From: Paenibacillus auburnensis
GTDB lineage: Bacteria; Bacillota; Bacilli; Paenibacillales; Paenibacillaceae
Direction of reading: 5' to 3'
Length of the DNA: 64,000 nucleotides
Assembly: GCF_927798115.1 (NCBI RefSeq)
Contig: NZ_CAKMMG010000005.1
Location: 248,001-312,000, forward strand
In this document: positions 8,617 through 17,692 of the stretch, in pieces
How positions within the stretch are numbered: position 1 is the stretch's first letter
Layout of the letters: every line of letters starts with the position of its first letter
Notes under the pieces: generated by a model
Told to the model about the DNA's origin: nothing
Databases searched by the model: none
The model's input: the letters and a program-made list of their open reading frames with translations, nothing else
Program-made: the position numbers and the translations under genes

Positions 8617-9102
8617 TTAATACACACTGATCCAGATAAAGAACAGGACCACCATCATGATTTGCAGAATTACTTTAACTACGGTGCTGCTGAACAAACC
8701 TAGCAAGGAACCCATGCTGACTTTGAGCGCTTTGCCCGGATTCGAGCCAGCAATCAACTCACCAATGAACGCGCCTGCAAACGGGCCGATGATTAGTCCA
8801 ATGGCATTAAGTACAAGCGGACCAATAATTATGCCGATGGTACTGCCAATGATTGAGGCACGTGAACCTCCAAATTTCTTGACACCCCAGGCACCGACGA
8901 CATAGTCGGCCACAAATAATACGGCTACAATCAGTGTCTGAATGCTCCAGAACCAAACACCGAAGGAGTGGAAGGAGAAGAACCATCCGTACACAAAAAA
9001 GGCCAGATAAATCGCCAGCGCACCGGGCAGTATCGGATATACCGCCCCGGCCAGCCCTACCGCAAACAAAGCAATGATCAGAACCCAACCCAGGATTGCC
9101 AT
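8617..9102 (-). CDS. DUF456 membrane protein
   Basis: A 161-residue, very hydrophobic protein with five to six membrane segments. The pattern GLAGAVYPILPGALAIYLAF at the N-terminus and the glycine-rich IIGSTIGIIIGPL and IGPFAGAFIGELI segments are characteristic of the DUF456 family (YqgC in Bacillus subtilis). No biochemical function is known. The ATG at 9102 has an AGGAG site, and the gene lies 17 bp after the HAD phosphatase, so the two are very probably cotranscribed. Confidence 0.87.
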   Translation of the reverse strand: MAILGWVLIIALFAVGLAGAVYPILPGALAIYLAFFVYGWFFSFHSFGVWFWSIQTLIVAVLFVADYVVGAWGVKKFGGSRASIIGSTIGIIIGPLVLNAIGLIIGPFAGAFIGELIAGSNPGKALKVSMGSLLGLFSSTVVKVILQIMMVVLFFIWISVY

Positions 9103-9119
9103 TCCTTCATCTCCTAAAG

Positions 9120-9863
9120 TTATGATGGTAGAATATATTTCTCAATGACTTCCGCGATGCCGTCCTCGTTGTTCGTGGCGACCACAGCGTCCGCCTCCTG
9201 CTGTACAGTCTTCTGGGCGTTGCCCATGGCGACGCCCAGCCCGGCCTGCTGGATAGCCGCCAGATCATTCAGACTGTCGCCAACCGCAACCACCTCGGAC
9301 ATCTCGATGCCGAGAAGTTTGCAGACTTCGCCGATCCCGTAAGCCTTGTTCACTCCAAGCGGATTAATCTCCAGATTATGTGGGGTGGAATTGGTGATTT
9401 CCAGTCCTCCCAGATCCTGAAGCTGCATCAGCAGTTTATGGCGGATCTCATCATCTTCAGTAGAATAGCCAAATTTAAGCCATTCTCTGCCCATAATGTC
9501 CCCATCCCAATTCTTGCGGTTGTAGACCTGCTCGGTGGAGTAAGCCCAGAACCAGATGCCGTACTCCTCTGCAATATGGTACAGCTGTTCAATCAACGCC
9601 GGATCCATCAGGGAGCGGCGGTATAACTCATAGGGCTCACGCCAGATCTCACTGCCGTTAACGGTGATCATTGGCGTCTTAAGGCCAAGCTGCTCCGCGT
9701 AAGGCATGGCGCTTCTGAACGCCCGCCCGGTAGAGAGGCAGACGTGAACGCCGGCATCGACCGCTTTTGTAATCCATTCCACCGTTTTCGGGGTAATCAC
9801 TTGGTCATCATTCAGTAAGGTTCCATCCATATCCAGTGCAAGCAGGCGGTATTTGGCAGTCAT
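9120..9863 (-). CDS. Cof-type HAD-family hydrolase
   Basis: A cytoplasmic phosphatase of the haloacid dehalogenase superfamily, type IIB cap (Cof/YbiV group), acting on sugar phosphates or nucleotide-like substrates. Motif I reads DMDGTLL (about residues 10-16) with both catalytic Asp residues, motif II is the Ser in LSTGRAF, and motif IV is GDSLNDL near residue 195 followed by GVAMGNA. The ATG at 9863 is chosen because GGAGG stands 6 bases upstream. Longer in-frame starts would run into the end of the PBP gene. The protein has 247 residues. Substrate is not predictable. Confidence 0.9.
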   Translation of the reverse strand: MTAKYRLLALDMDGTLLNDDQVITPKTVEWITKAVDAGVHVCLSTGRAFRSAMPYAEQLGLKTPMITVNGSEIWREPYELYRRSLMDPALIEQLYHIAEEYGIWFWAYSTEQVYNRKNWDGDIMGREWLKFGYSTEDDEIRHKLLMQLQDLGGLEITNSTPHNLEINPLGVNKAYGIGEVCKLLGIEMSEVVAVGDSLNDLAAIQQAGLGVAMGNAQKTVQQEADAVVATNNEDGIAEVIEKYILPS

Positions 9864-9921
9864 TTGCCACCCCTCCATTCTTGTGTGCCCTATATATATT
9901 GAAGGGCTGATTTGTATTTCC

Positions 9922-12060
9922 TTAGTTCGTTGTATCCGCTGCTCCTGTTGTGTCTGCTTCCGTTCCCTGTGTGGCAGCATTGGCCCCATCAGCAGCGGAA
10001 TCTGCTGATTTCACATTCTTCTTCGGCACCCCGTCGAGACCATATTCCCAGTCATAAGCATCAAAAATTTTACGGGCAATCGGCGCCGCGCTGTTGGAAC
10101 CGAAGCCGCCCTCAGGAATAACAACAGCCACAGCAAGCTTGGGATTTTCGCGCGGAGCAAAAGCGATAAATACCCCGTTATCGCGGTTTTTGTTGGTTCT
10201 GTCTGTTTGCTGTGAGGTCCCTGTTTTGCGGGCAAAATCATAAGGGAAATCAGTGAACGCAGTAACGTCACTGTTCATGCCCTTTTTGATCTCATTCCAG
10301 AAAGACTTATCGAAGGTCGTTACCTCATCCAGCACCTGACGGCCGAATTCTTTAACCGTGTTGCCTTCGGAGTCTGTAATTTTGCTTACCAGCTGCGGTT
10401 TAATCCGCACGCCTTCATTCGCCAGCGTCGAAGCATATTGGGCAAGCTGAAGCACCGTATAGCGCCCCTGCTGGCCAAACGAAGCATAGATCAATGCGGC
10501 TTGCGCACTGCCGGCTGCTTCAGTATTGGTATAGTTGATCTGTCCCAGATACTCTCTTGGCAATCCGCTTTGCGTCGAGACGCCCAGACCGAATTCCTTC
10601 ATATACTTATCCCATACTTCGATCCCGCTGTTATGGTATTTCTCCCACAGCTTCTTACCGACCATATCGACCATGAAAACGTTGGAGGATTTCTCAATCG
10701 CTCTCGCCGGATCCATTGAACCGTAGACGTGACCGGAAGCGTTCCGTACTGAAGCATTATCATTTTTACCGAAATAAGCAATACCCTTATCGTTATAAAC
10801 CGTTGAAGTGGAAAAGAAACCTTCATTCAGACCAATCAGCACACTCAGCGGCTTGATCGTGGAGCCGAGCAGCACCGTAGAACCAAATTCATGGCCAGAC
10901 ATCCCCGAAGAATAGGGAGTAATGGTTCCGTTCTGATAGTTGCCCATGATTTTATTCCACACATCGGTGTCCATCTTTTCAGCTGTCCATACATTGGTAT
11001 CGTAGTCCGGCATACTCGCCATAGCAACGATATTTCCGGTATCTACCTCCATCGCAACCGCGTAGCCGGTCAGTGCATCCGGATGGGTCTGCCCTTGGAC
11101 AGAATGGGAATGCAGCCAGCTGATTTGATCCGTAATGGCCTGTTCCGTTTTCAGCTGTATGTTTTTATTGATCGTGGTCCAAATATCGTTTCCTTTGACA
11201 GGTGGCACAACCTCTTCAACTTTTTCAGCCATATTCTGAGGATTAACCGAAATGACCTGATAGCCGTTCTTGCCGCGGAGCTCGCGCTGATACTGCAGTT
11301 CAAGCCCGTCGAACCCGACAAATTCATCATCTTTATAGCTCAGTCCGGGATCCGCATCAATCTTCTTCATGGCCGATTGAATATTCTTATAAATATCCAG
11401 ACTGCTTGAGGATTTAAACGGCTTGATATAGCCGATCGTCTGCACTGCTACCGTATCCTTGTCATAGTGGCGGCTGCTCTCCTCGACAATTTCCAGACCC
11501 GGATATTCGCTTTTATGCTCCATAAAATAGGCTACTTCATCTGAAGTCAGTCCTGCCTTAATCCGCCGCGCCATAAATCCTGAATACTTTTTGAAATACA
11601 GATCCAGTGAATCGATGATATCCTCCTGCGTCAGCTGTACTGCATTCGGATCACCGTATTTATGAAAATCCTCGACCAGCCTGGCGGCAAGCGCCTCCCC
11701 TTTGGCTTTGGCTTCCGGGGTCAGTGTTGTTTTACCAGTTGCTTTGTCAGTGGTTTTGGCAGTGTATTCTTTGGTTAGCGTAATGTACAGAGACTGCACC
11801 GAGGTCGAATAAGCGAGTTCTTCGCCTCCCGCTGCATGAATAACGCCCCGGATAGCCGCAAGCGGAACATTTTTGGTATCACGGCTGGTCTCTACCTCAG
11901 TCAAGGTAGGGCCTTCCACAAACTGCAAGACTGCAAGACGAATGATGATGACACAAAAAATAATAAACGTGCTGAAGAAAAACACGTTAATCCGCAGGCC
12001 AAGTGAACTCTTGCTGGTGGTTTCGTCTGGCGGAGAGGCCTGCTTACGGAAAAAACTCAC
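9922..12060 (-). CDS. Class B penicillin-binding protein, PBP2/MrdA type
   Basis: A peptidoglycan D,D-transpeptidase that cross-links the wall, anchored by one N-terminal membrane helix (about residues 24-47). All three active-site motifs are present: STIK at 400-403 with the catalytic Ser, SSN at 458-460, and KTGT at 612-615. The N-terminal part has the PBP dimer domain with a large insertion typical of the elongation-type PBP2 of Gram-positives. Residues about 685-712 form a Ala/Thr/Asp-rich tail of low complexity. The GTG start at 12060 has an AAAGGAG site. The flippase and membrane transglutaminase on either side support a wall-synthesis neighbourhood. Confidence 0.92.
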   Translation of the reverse strand: MSFFRKQASPPDETTSKSSLGLRINVFFFSTFIIFCVIIIRLAVLQFVEGPTLTEVETSRDTKNVPLAAIRGVIHAAGGEELAYSTSVQSLYITLTKEYTAKTTDKATGKTTLTPEAKAKGEALAARLVEDFHKYGDPNAVQLTQEDIIDSLDLYFKKYSGFMARRIKAGLTSDEVAYFMEHKSEYPGLEIVEESSRHYDKDTVAVQTIGYIKPFKSSSSLDIYKNIQSAMKKIDADPGLSYKDDEFVGFDGLELQYQRELRGKNGYQVISVNPQNMAEKVEEVVPPVKGNDIWTTINKNIQLKTEQAITDQISWLHSHSVQGQTHPDALTGYAVAMEVDTGNIVAMASMPDYDTNVWTAEKMDTDVWNKIMGNYQNGTITPYSSGMSGHEFGSTVLLGSTIKPLSVLIGLNEGFFSTSTVYNDKGIAYFGKNDNASVRNASGHVYGSMDPARAIEKSSNVFMVDMVGKKLWEKYHNSGIEVWDKYMKEFGLGVSTQSGLPREYLGQINYTNTEAAGSAQAALIYASFGQQGRYTVLQLAQYASTLANEGVRIKPQLVSKITDSEGNTVKEFGRQVLDEVTTFDKSFWNEIKKGMNSDVTAFTDFPYDFARKTGTSQQTDRTNKNRDNGVFIAFAPRENPKLAVAVVIPEGGFGSNSAAPIARKIFDAYDWEYGLDGVPKKNVKSADSAADGANAATQGTEADTTGAADTTN

Positions 12061-12158
12061 AATTTTTCACTCCTTTACATCCTAAATAACCCTTTATAGC
12101 ATCCAGGGTATGATCCCTCTCGAATTGTACCATAGATTCACGGCGTACCGCCTCTTTG

Positions 12159-13304
12159 TCACAGTACATCCTCTTTCATGTGGGTTTTATCAAAGTCTTT
12201 GACGTTAAACCAGTTTCCGCTGGAGGCCCAGGTGGAATCCAACGGGATCCAGGCCTGCTTGAGAGGGATGTACACTTCATTCCAGGCATGAGGACCATAT
12301 CCGCCTTGTCCATCGTAACCCCGTCCGGTCACGACCCGCACCTGAAGTCCCTGCGAGCGGGCCATTACCGCATACAGCCGGGCATAGTCTATACAGACAC
12401 CAAGCCGGGTATCAAACGTATCTTGCGGCGTCTGCTCATGCCAGATCCGGTTCTGCTCATAGTTCTCCGCCTTGGCATAGTCATAAGAAATCCGCGAGCC
12501 TATCCAATCATATAGCAGCTTGGCTTTTTGCTCCTCATCCTTGCCCGGACCGGCTATTTCCGCAGCGGCCTCCGCGATATTCGCAGAAATATCATGATCG
12601 ATGACCTCATATTTCCGCCGGAGAATATCATTCATCTCAGCGGCCACCGCTTTGGTCAGAACCGGCAGCTTGCTGCGCACCTTCTCACCGGCTAGCGGTT
12701 CGAACACGGCAGCCGCGCTCTGGCTGTAGATTGGAGAGGCTTCCACATAGCGGCTAAAGCTGCTGTCCGGATTCAGTCCCACTCCAATATATAGGGCAAA
12801 AACCAGCACCAGCCCGCGGACCAGCCCAATCGCAAGCCCAATGACTGCTCCGCTTAACCGGCTAGCCTGGGTAATCTTCCTGTCGTGCGGCTTGGCTGTC
12901 CGTCTAGGCAACCGGAAAGGCAGCAGCAGGAAGAGCAGACCCAGCAGCGGGCGGATGAGACTGTAGCATAAAAGGAGCAGCAGAAAAAAGCGCACCAGCG
13001 GAGAGCCTTCCAGCACCGATACTGCGGTGTAGTATAACTGCTGCCAGCCGCTTAGCTGACTATCTGGAAGCACAACTCCCGCAGCCCAGACCTGGGCACG
13101 GGGAGATAAGTAGAGCGCTGCGGGAACAGCGATCACCAGAGCTGCCGCAGCAAGCAATCCCGTTCCCAGAAGACCGAACAAACCGCCTGCTGCCCGGCTG
13201 AACCCCCGGCTCCAGCCCTGCAAAAGAGAAAAAAGTACAATTAGCAGTAATATAATTGAGATGACATTGGCCTCACTAAGGCTTTCGATCCAGCTGTTCA
13301 GCAT
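12159..13304 (-). CDS. Membrane-anchored transglutaminase-like protein with CvpA-like N-terminus
   Basis: The first 190 or so residues contain four to five membrane helices laid out like a CvpA (colicin V production) domain (SIILLLIVLFSLLQGWSRGF at the start). The C-terminal 150 residues are a transglutaminase-like domain with the Cys-His-Asp triad: GVCIDYARL, GPHAWNEVYI and PLDSTW. Such domains act as proteases or acyl transferases on proteins or wall peptides, here probably outside the membrane. The ATG at 13304 is preferred because AAAGGAGGT lies 6 bases before it; a longer start at 13337 has none. It is 98 bp upstream of the PBP gene and 72 bp downstream of a small membrane protein gene, all on one strand. 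Confidence 0.85.
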   Translation of the reverse strand: MLNSWIESLSEANVISIILLLIVLFSLLQGWSRGFSRAAGGLFGLLGTGLLAAAALVIAVPAALYLSPRAQVWAAGVVLPDSQLSGWQQLYYTAVSVLEGSPLVRFFLLLLLCYSLIRPLLGLLFLLLPFRLPRRTAKPHDRKITQASRLSGAVIGLAIGLVRGLVLVFALYIGVGLNPDSSFSRYVEASPIYSQSAAAVFEPLAGEKVRSKLPVLTKAVAAEMNDILRRKYEVIDHDISANIAEAAAEIAGPGKDEEQKAKLLYDWIGSRISYDYAKAENYEQNRIWHEQTPQDTFDTRLGVCIDYARLYAVMARSQGLQVRVVTGRGYDGQGGYGPHAWNEVYIPLKQAWIPLDSTWASSGNWFNVKDFDKTHMKEDVL

Positions 13305-13376
13305 ACCCTGACCTCCTTTCTGTCGCCCGCTGCCCATGTAAGCGTTGATATGGCAAACTTATTTTTAATTCCCGGC

Positions 13377-13820
13377 TTAGTTACCGTTCTTCCGGGCTTC
13401 TTCGATAAAGGTTTTGGTTGTATCGGTTACACTCCATTTGCCAAGGCTAACTCCGCGGAAGGTCACTTCGACCTTGTCCTCTCCTGCTGTTCCCTTCACT
13501 TCCAGATTCGGCGTTGTAATTGTAAACGTGCCGTCACCGCCTGAAGTATATTTCGCTTCTTTGGCTTCGCTCAGCATGACTTCCTGTGCTTCGCTCTTCA
13601 GCGTGCTTACAGTACTGTCTGCAACCTTATTCACAGCGTTGCCGAGCTGATCCATCGTAACTCCGCTGTAAATGAATAGACCCGCTACGATTACAATAAC
13701 AATTGCCCATTTAAGTACTGTTTTGACCAGATTAATTACAGCAAACAGCAGGACAAGCGCTATAACAATAACAAGCCAGTTCTCTCTAATAAATTGTGAC
13801 CACACTGCCGGATCCATCAA
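13377..13820 (-). CDS. Small membrane protein of unknown function
   Basis: A 147-residue protein with one or two N-terminal membrane helices (about residues 14-32 and 36-53) followed by an 85-residue soluble part rich in Thr, Val and Glu that looks like beta sheet (TFTITTPNLEVKG). I do not recognise the family. The start is either the TTG at 13820, 8 bases from AGGGGTG, or the next codon, ATG at 13817. It is the first gene of the run leading into the transglutaminase and PBP genes and may share their role in the envelope. Confidence 0.75.
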   Translation of the reverse strand: MMDPAVWSQFIRENWLVIVIALVLLFAVINLVKTVLKWAIVIVIVAGLFIYSGVTMDQLGNAVNKVADSTVSTLKSEAQEVMLSEAKEAKYTSGGDGTFTITTPNLEVKGTAGEDKVEVTFRGVSLGKWSVTDTTKTFIEEARKNGN

Positions 13821-14073
13821 TTTTACAACACCCCTATCACAAATTTCGTCCTATCAGGGAGCAAGTCCCTCAAGATCTTCATTAATATTAATTATTATAC
13901 ATGAATGCCTCTTATAATTCATGGTTGCCTGGCTGTATGTGCTACAGAAGAACAAATTGGTATAAGCCCCCGGGGTCTCACGTAAAGTACAAGTAGGCCT
14001 TATCCCATCCCTATCATTGAAAAAGCCGGCTGTGCCCTCCGGTGCAGGACCGGCCCTTTAGGAGGTGTATTCC

Positions 14074-15246
14074 GTGAAAACCGCACTGTGGCTTTATTTG
14101 TTTTTGTTTCTGGCCTTCTTTGATCTGCACGCCCAGTATCCCATCCTGACTCCGTTTGCGATCTCACTCGGCGCGGGGCCGGCCTTCATCGGCTGGATGA
14201 TGGGCATGTATTCGCTGACTCACCTTCCCGGCAACCTGCTAGCCGGCGTGCTGGTTGACCGCAATGGCAGCCGCCGCTATATCGTCTTCAGCCTGACGGC
14301 GGCCGGTGCGATTCTGCTGCTGCAGGCACATGCACAGCTCCCTTGGCATCTGCTGATGCTGCGGGCGGCCAGCGGCTTTGCGCTGGCGTTCCTCTCGCCT
14401 GCCTGTATGACGCTGCTGGCCTCCCTATCGTCTGATGCGGAGACCCAGGGCAAATACATGTCCGGGCATGGCATCATCCACACCCTGGCCTCGGTCGTGT
14501 CTCCGGCAGCCGGAGCCTACATCGTCCACAAAGCAGGCTACTCCGGGACGTTCAGCACACTGGGCTGGCTATTGATCGCTACCGGGCTCATGGCCTTGTT
14601 CAGCGTACCGAAGCATTCTCCTGCGTTGTCCCCAGTTTCAATACCCCAAGCTTCACAGGATAAACCGGACCGCCCGGCCGCTGTTCAGTCCAAAACAACA
14701 AAGCGCTATTATCTCCTGCCCTTCTTCGTTTCCTGTTCCCAAGGTGTGCTGTTCTTCGAGCTGCCACTTTCCCAGGGAAAGGACGGAATGGTCTCCACAG
14801 GCATCCTTCTTTCTCTGCTGAGTCTCGGGGCGCTGGCTACGCTCAGCCTGCTTTTTCTGAATCGCCTCTCCCCGGCTACCCGGATTGCAGTCGCGCTACT
14901 CGGTATGGCTCTATGCTTCTTTACCCTGGCTGCATTTACCAGCATTCCTCCGGGTGTCGTTCTCTTCCTGCTTGGAGCAGCAAAAGGCGTGCTGTTTCCG
15001 GCCATGGCTTCGCTGTTCATCAGTCTGGGCAGCGGCGGTCATTTGGGCCGCACGTTCTCGCTGCAGTCGATTGCAATGTCTCTTGGCGCTTTTGCCGGAC
15101 CGGTTGCAGCCGGACAGCTGCGCGATTACGTATCCCCATATTTCATTGCCTTTGTACTGCTGATGACTGCTATTCTCCTGCTTCCGCCTAGAGGTGATAA
15201 CAAGCCTGCGCCTTACCGCACTGGCCTGAACAGTCATGCTGCTTAG
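14074..15246 (+). CDS. Major facilitator superfamily permease
   Basis: A 390-residue protein with 12 hydrophobic segments and the MFS motif A after helix 2 (GVLVDRNGSRR). The substrate is not identifiable; drug or sugar efflux are both possible. The GTG at 14074 is chosen over the GTG at 14065 because the latter overlaps the AGGAGGTG ribosome site. A hairpin in front of the ribosome site (14024-14056) with CCGG arms may affect its translation. It stands alone and is closed by its own terminator. Confidence 0.87.
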   Translation: MKTALWLYLFLFLAFFDLHAQYPILTPFAISLGAGPAFIGWMMGMYSLTHLPGNLLAGVLVDRNGSRRYIVFSLTAAGAILLLQAHAQLPWHLLMLRAASGFALAFLSPACMTLLASLSSDAETQGKYMSGHGIIHTLASVVSPAAGAYIVHKAGYSGTFSTLGWLLIATGLMALFSVPKHSPALSPVSIPQASQDKPDRPAAVQSKTTKRYYLLPFFVSCSQGVLFFELPLSQGKDGMVSTGILLSLLSLGALATLSLLFLNRLSPATRIAVALLGMALCFFTLAAFTSIPPGVVLFLLGAAKGVLFPAMASLFISLGSGGHLGRTFSLQSIAMSLGAFAGPVAAGQLRDYVSPYFIAFVLLMTAILLLPPRGDNKPAPYRTGLNSHAA

Positions 15247-15287
15247 GTAAGCTCAGCTCTTTATATTACGATCAGGTAATTTAGGGG

Positions 15288-15320
15288 ATCACCCGGCTGC
15301 GGCCGGGTGATCTTTCTTTT
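15288..15320 (+). terminator. Intrinsic terminator after the MFS gene
   Basis: A 10-bp perfect stem (GATCACCCGG at 15288-15297 with CCGGGTGATC at 15303-15312) is followed by TTTCTTTT. It ends the MFS transcript. Confidence 0.88.
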
Positions 15321-15442
15321 ACGACATTTCCCGGGGAATGAACCCCTCTTACGCGCTGCCCTGTTAAAAATGACGAACCTTAGGTAAAATATAATTAAGC
15401 ACAGGCACGTAATAATTACTTTACTTACGGGGGCGATCGCAT

Positions 15443-15799
15443 ATGTCCATTACCATCATTGTCGAAGGCAAAAACGACCGGAGCCGATTACGCCGTCTGC
15501 TAGATCCGGAAGTCGACATTTTGTGCACCTTCGGTACACTGAGCACCCTCAAGTTGGAGTCACTGCGGCATAAAATCGGTGATGGAGATGTCTATCTCTA
15601 CATGGATAACGACAGCTCAGGCAAAAAAATTCGCGGAATTCTGCGCGACGCCTTTCCGGATGCTGTTCATATTTACACCCGCAGGGGATATGCAGGTGTG
15701 GAGGGCACCCCGGATGAATACAGCATTACCCAGCTCGAAAAAGCCGGGCTTGAGGAATATATCATCTATCCGCAGCCGCTTCCTTTTATGGAATCATAG
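15443..15799 (+). CDS. Stand-alone Toprim-domain protein (YusF-like)
   Basis: The whole protein, 118 residues, is a Toprim fold. The conserved acidic residues are visible: Glu in VEGKND near residue 8 and the D-x-D pair in YMDNDSSGKKIR near residue 55. These bind metal in primases, topoisomerases and RNase M5. Small Toprim proteins of this kind, such as YusF of Bacillus subtilis, have no assigned role. A helicase, ATPase or zinc-binding partner is absent. The ATG at 15443 follows a GGGGG-type ribosome site, and a bidirectional terminator follows the gene. Confidence 0.82.
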   Translation: MSITIIVEGKNDRSRLRRLLDPEVDILCTFGTLSTLKLESLRHKIGDGDVYLYMDNDSSGKKIRGILRDAFPDAVHIYTRRGYAGVEGTPDEYSITQLEKAGLEEYIIYPQPLPFMES

Positions 15800-15808
15800 C
15801 CGCACAAG

Positions 15809-15861
15809 AAAAGCCTTGCCGGGTCTGCCGCGTTAGAAGCGGAGCCTAGCAAGGCTTTTTA
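15809..15861. terminator. Bidirectional terminator between the Toprim gene and sco
   Basis: Arms AAAAGCCTTGC (15809-15819) and GCAAGGCTTTTT (15849-15860) form a hairpin with T runs on both strands. It lies between convergent genes and can stop both transcripts. Confidence 0.85.
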
Positions 15862-15874
15862 ATGTAGGAATTAT

Positions 15875-16492
15875 TTAATTGCGGGCCAGCTTGTTCAATG
15901 CATCTGCAAGAAACTCAGGCGTTACGTTCTCCGAATCTCCCGCATCGTAGAGCCCGCGGAGCTGATTGTCCCGGTCCACCAGTCCAATGAGATTGGCGTG
16001 GGCGAAATTATCCTTGTTGTCCCCATAGATGAGAACTTTGAAGGAATCCGCCGCAAGCTTACGGACTTGCTCCTGATCTCCGCGCAGAAAATACCAGCCG
16101 TCATAATTAACATGGAAGCGGTCAGCGAATGTTTTGATAGCCTCACGCGTATCATTCTTCGGGTCAAACGATATGGAGATGAACTCCACGTCCTTACCGA
16201 AGCTGCCTTCCTTTTCCAGCAAATCCTGGGTTTCGGACAGCATATACGTCGTTATCGGACAGACATCGGGACATTCCGTAAAAAAGAAATAGACCAGCCG
16301 CGCCTTCCCCTGTGTATCGGCCAGCGTGACCTGCTTTCCGTCCACATTCTCCAGAGAGAAATCCTGTACCTCCCCGATCACCGGCAGTTTACTTTTGGCA
16401 AAGCTCAGCGAATTGACTGCTAAATAAACCGCCAGACCCAGCGCAATCAGCAGCAGTAGCCAGGTCCATTTGTAGCGTTTCAAGGTATGCAC
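15875..16492 (-). CDS. SCO1/SenC copper-delivery protein for cytochrome oxidase
   Basis: A membrane-anchored thioredoxin-fold protein that inserts or reduces the CuA centre of cytochrome c oxidase. An N-terminal anchor helix (about residues 9-30) precedes the copper ligands: CPDVCP with Cys-x3-Cys near residues 73-77 and the His of FAHANLIGLVDRD near residue 162. The length of 205 residues is normal. A GTG start follows GGGGGAGAGG. It is 17 bp downstream of ctaB on the same strand, so heme O synthesis and copper insertion for the same oxidase are coexpressed. Confidence 0.93.
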   Translation of the reverse strand: MHTLKRYKWTWLLLLIALGLAVYLAVNSLSFAKSKLPVIGEVQDFSLENVDGKQVTLADTQGKARLVYFFFTECPDVCPITTYMLSETQDLLEKEGSFGKDVEFISISFDPKNDTREAIKTFADRFHVNYDGWYFLRGDQEQVRKLAADSFKVLIYGDNKDNFAHANLIGLVDRDNQLRGLYDAGDSENVTPEFLADALNKLARN

Positions 16493-16509
16493 AGGCGCCT
16501 CTCCCCCTC

Positions 16510-17433
16510 TTAACCGTGAATCGTATTCAGCACAAGCACGATCAGACTGACTGTCAGGTAATTAATGGAGAAAAAGAAATTTTTCTTGGCCCAGGCATCA
16601 TCATCCTTCGCCTTGAAACCGGTCAGCGTTAAATACAGCCAAACCAAGGACAAGCCAGCAGATATAATGAGGTAAAAAATTCCGGCATAATCATACATGT
16701 ACATCAGCACCGGAATAGGCAGCAGCAGCGCGACATAAGGAATCATCTGGAACTTGGTCCGCCGGACTCCCTTAACTACAGGCAGCAGTGGAAAACCTGC
16801 CGCTCTGTATTCTTCCTTGCGGCGGATGCCAAGCGCCCAGAAATGGGGCGGCTGCCACAGGAACAGCATGGCGAAGAGCAGCCAGGCCCCGAGATCCACT
16901 TTACCTGTAACCGCTACATATCCGATCACTGGAGGCATTGCTCCGGATATGGCTCCTACCGAGGTACTCCATGTAGATGTTCTTTTCAGCCAAAGCGTGT
17001 AAACTACTACATAAACAAGCATGCCGACAATGCCAAACAGCCCGGCGAGCACTCCGCAGAAAGCAAACAGCACAGCCAGACCTGCAATACCAAGCCCGAT
17101 GGCATAGAGCAGTACTGTGTTTGGCTTAAGTCTGCCGGTCGGCAATCCGCGTTCGCGGGTCCGCTCCATCTTCATATCCAGGTCGCGGTCAAAATAATTA
17201 TTGAACACACAGGCCGAAGCCATGACTAGCATTGTTCCAAGCAATGTCAGTATTAATTTACCGTATTGCACATCCCAGCCCGAAGCCACCCAGTATCCTG
17301 CAAAAGCAGCGATCAGGTTAGAGCGGATAATGCCCGGCTTCGTTACCGTAATGAAATCACGCCAGCTGGCGCCTTCCCGGGGCGATTTGGCGGAAGCAGC
17401 TGCGGAATCGGAATATCTCAATTGATTGTCCAC
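16510..17433 (-). CDS. ctaB: Protoheme IX farnesyltransferase (heme O synthase) CtaB
   Basis: This integral membrane prenyltransferase adds a farnesyl group to heme B, giving heme O, the substrate of CtaA. The 307-residue protein has nine hydrophobic segments and the UbiA-superfamily Asp-rich motif NNYFDRDLDMKM followed by RT near residue 95, which binds the Mg-diphosphate. A second acidic loop follows later. GTG start behind AAGGAGG. First gene of a ctaB-sco operon with a recognisable promoter. Confidence 0.95.
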   Translation of the reverse strand: MDNQLRYSDSAAASAKSPREGASWRDFITVTKPGIIRSNLIAAFAGYWVASGWDVQYGKLILTLLGTMLVMASACVFNNYFDRDLDMKMERTRERGLPTGRLKPNTVLLYAIGLGIAGLAVLFAFCGVLAGLFGIVGMLVYVVVYTLWLKRTSTWSTSVGAISGAMPPVIGYVAVTGKVDLGAWLLFAMLFLWQPPHFWALGIRRKEEYRAAGFPLLPVVKGVRRTKFQMIPYVALLLPIPVLMYMYDYAGIFYLIISAGLSLVWLYLTLTGFKAKDDDAWAKKNFFFSINYLTVSLIVLVLNTIHG

Positions 17434-17537
17434 GTATAGTGTTCCTCCTTCTAAGGGACTTCTAAGCGATCCGTCGGAGTTTAAGAATGGTTGTTTCGTT
17501 CTTAATTGAGAATGTTATCCACCCCGCTGTTAACTTT

Positions 17538-17567
17538 ATCATAACAAACCGGGAAAGACTTTGACAA
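17538..17567 (-). promoter_or_regulatory. Sigma-A promoter of ctaB-sco
   Basis: Minus strand TTGTCA (17567-17562), an 18-bp spacer and TATGAT (17543-17538). The leader of about 100 bases contains a 9-bp inverted repeat (TTAAGAACG/CATTCTTAA with one mismatch, 17480-17508) of unknown meaning. Confidence 0.65.
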
Positions 17568-17692
17568 TCATTGACCAAGATGTTCATCAATTTGACAATT
17601 GCGTGACTAAATTTATTCTCTTCCCTTAAATAAGTCGGTGTAAAATTGGGTAGTTATTAATAGGGAACTTCCGTACAAAGGAGATCTGACCA

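Noticed and set aside
9864..9989. Longer N-terminus for the HAD phosphatase
   Set aside because: An upstream in-frame start would overlap the end of the PBP gene and lacks a ribosome site; the ATG at 9863 has an ideal one.
14024..14056. CCGG-armed hairpin before the MFS gene with five T on the minus strand
   Set aside because: It looks like a minus-strand terminator, but no minus-strand gene reads into it. It was not called as a terminator; an effect on MFS translation remains possible.
17560..17640. TTGACA boxes before the YfhP-like gene on the plus strand
   Set aside because: Two TTGACA sequences occur, but no acceptable -10 lies 16-18 bp downstream of either.
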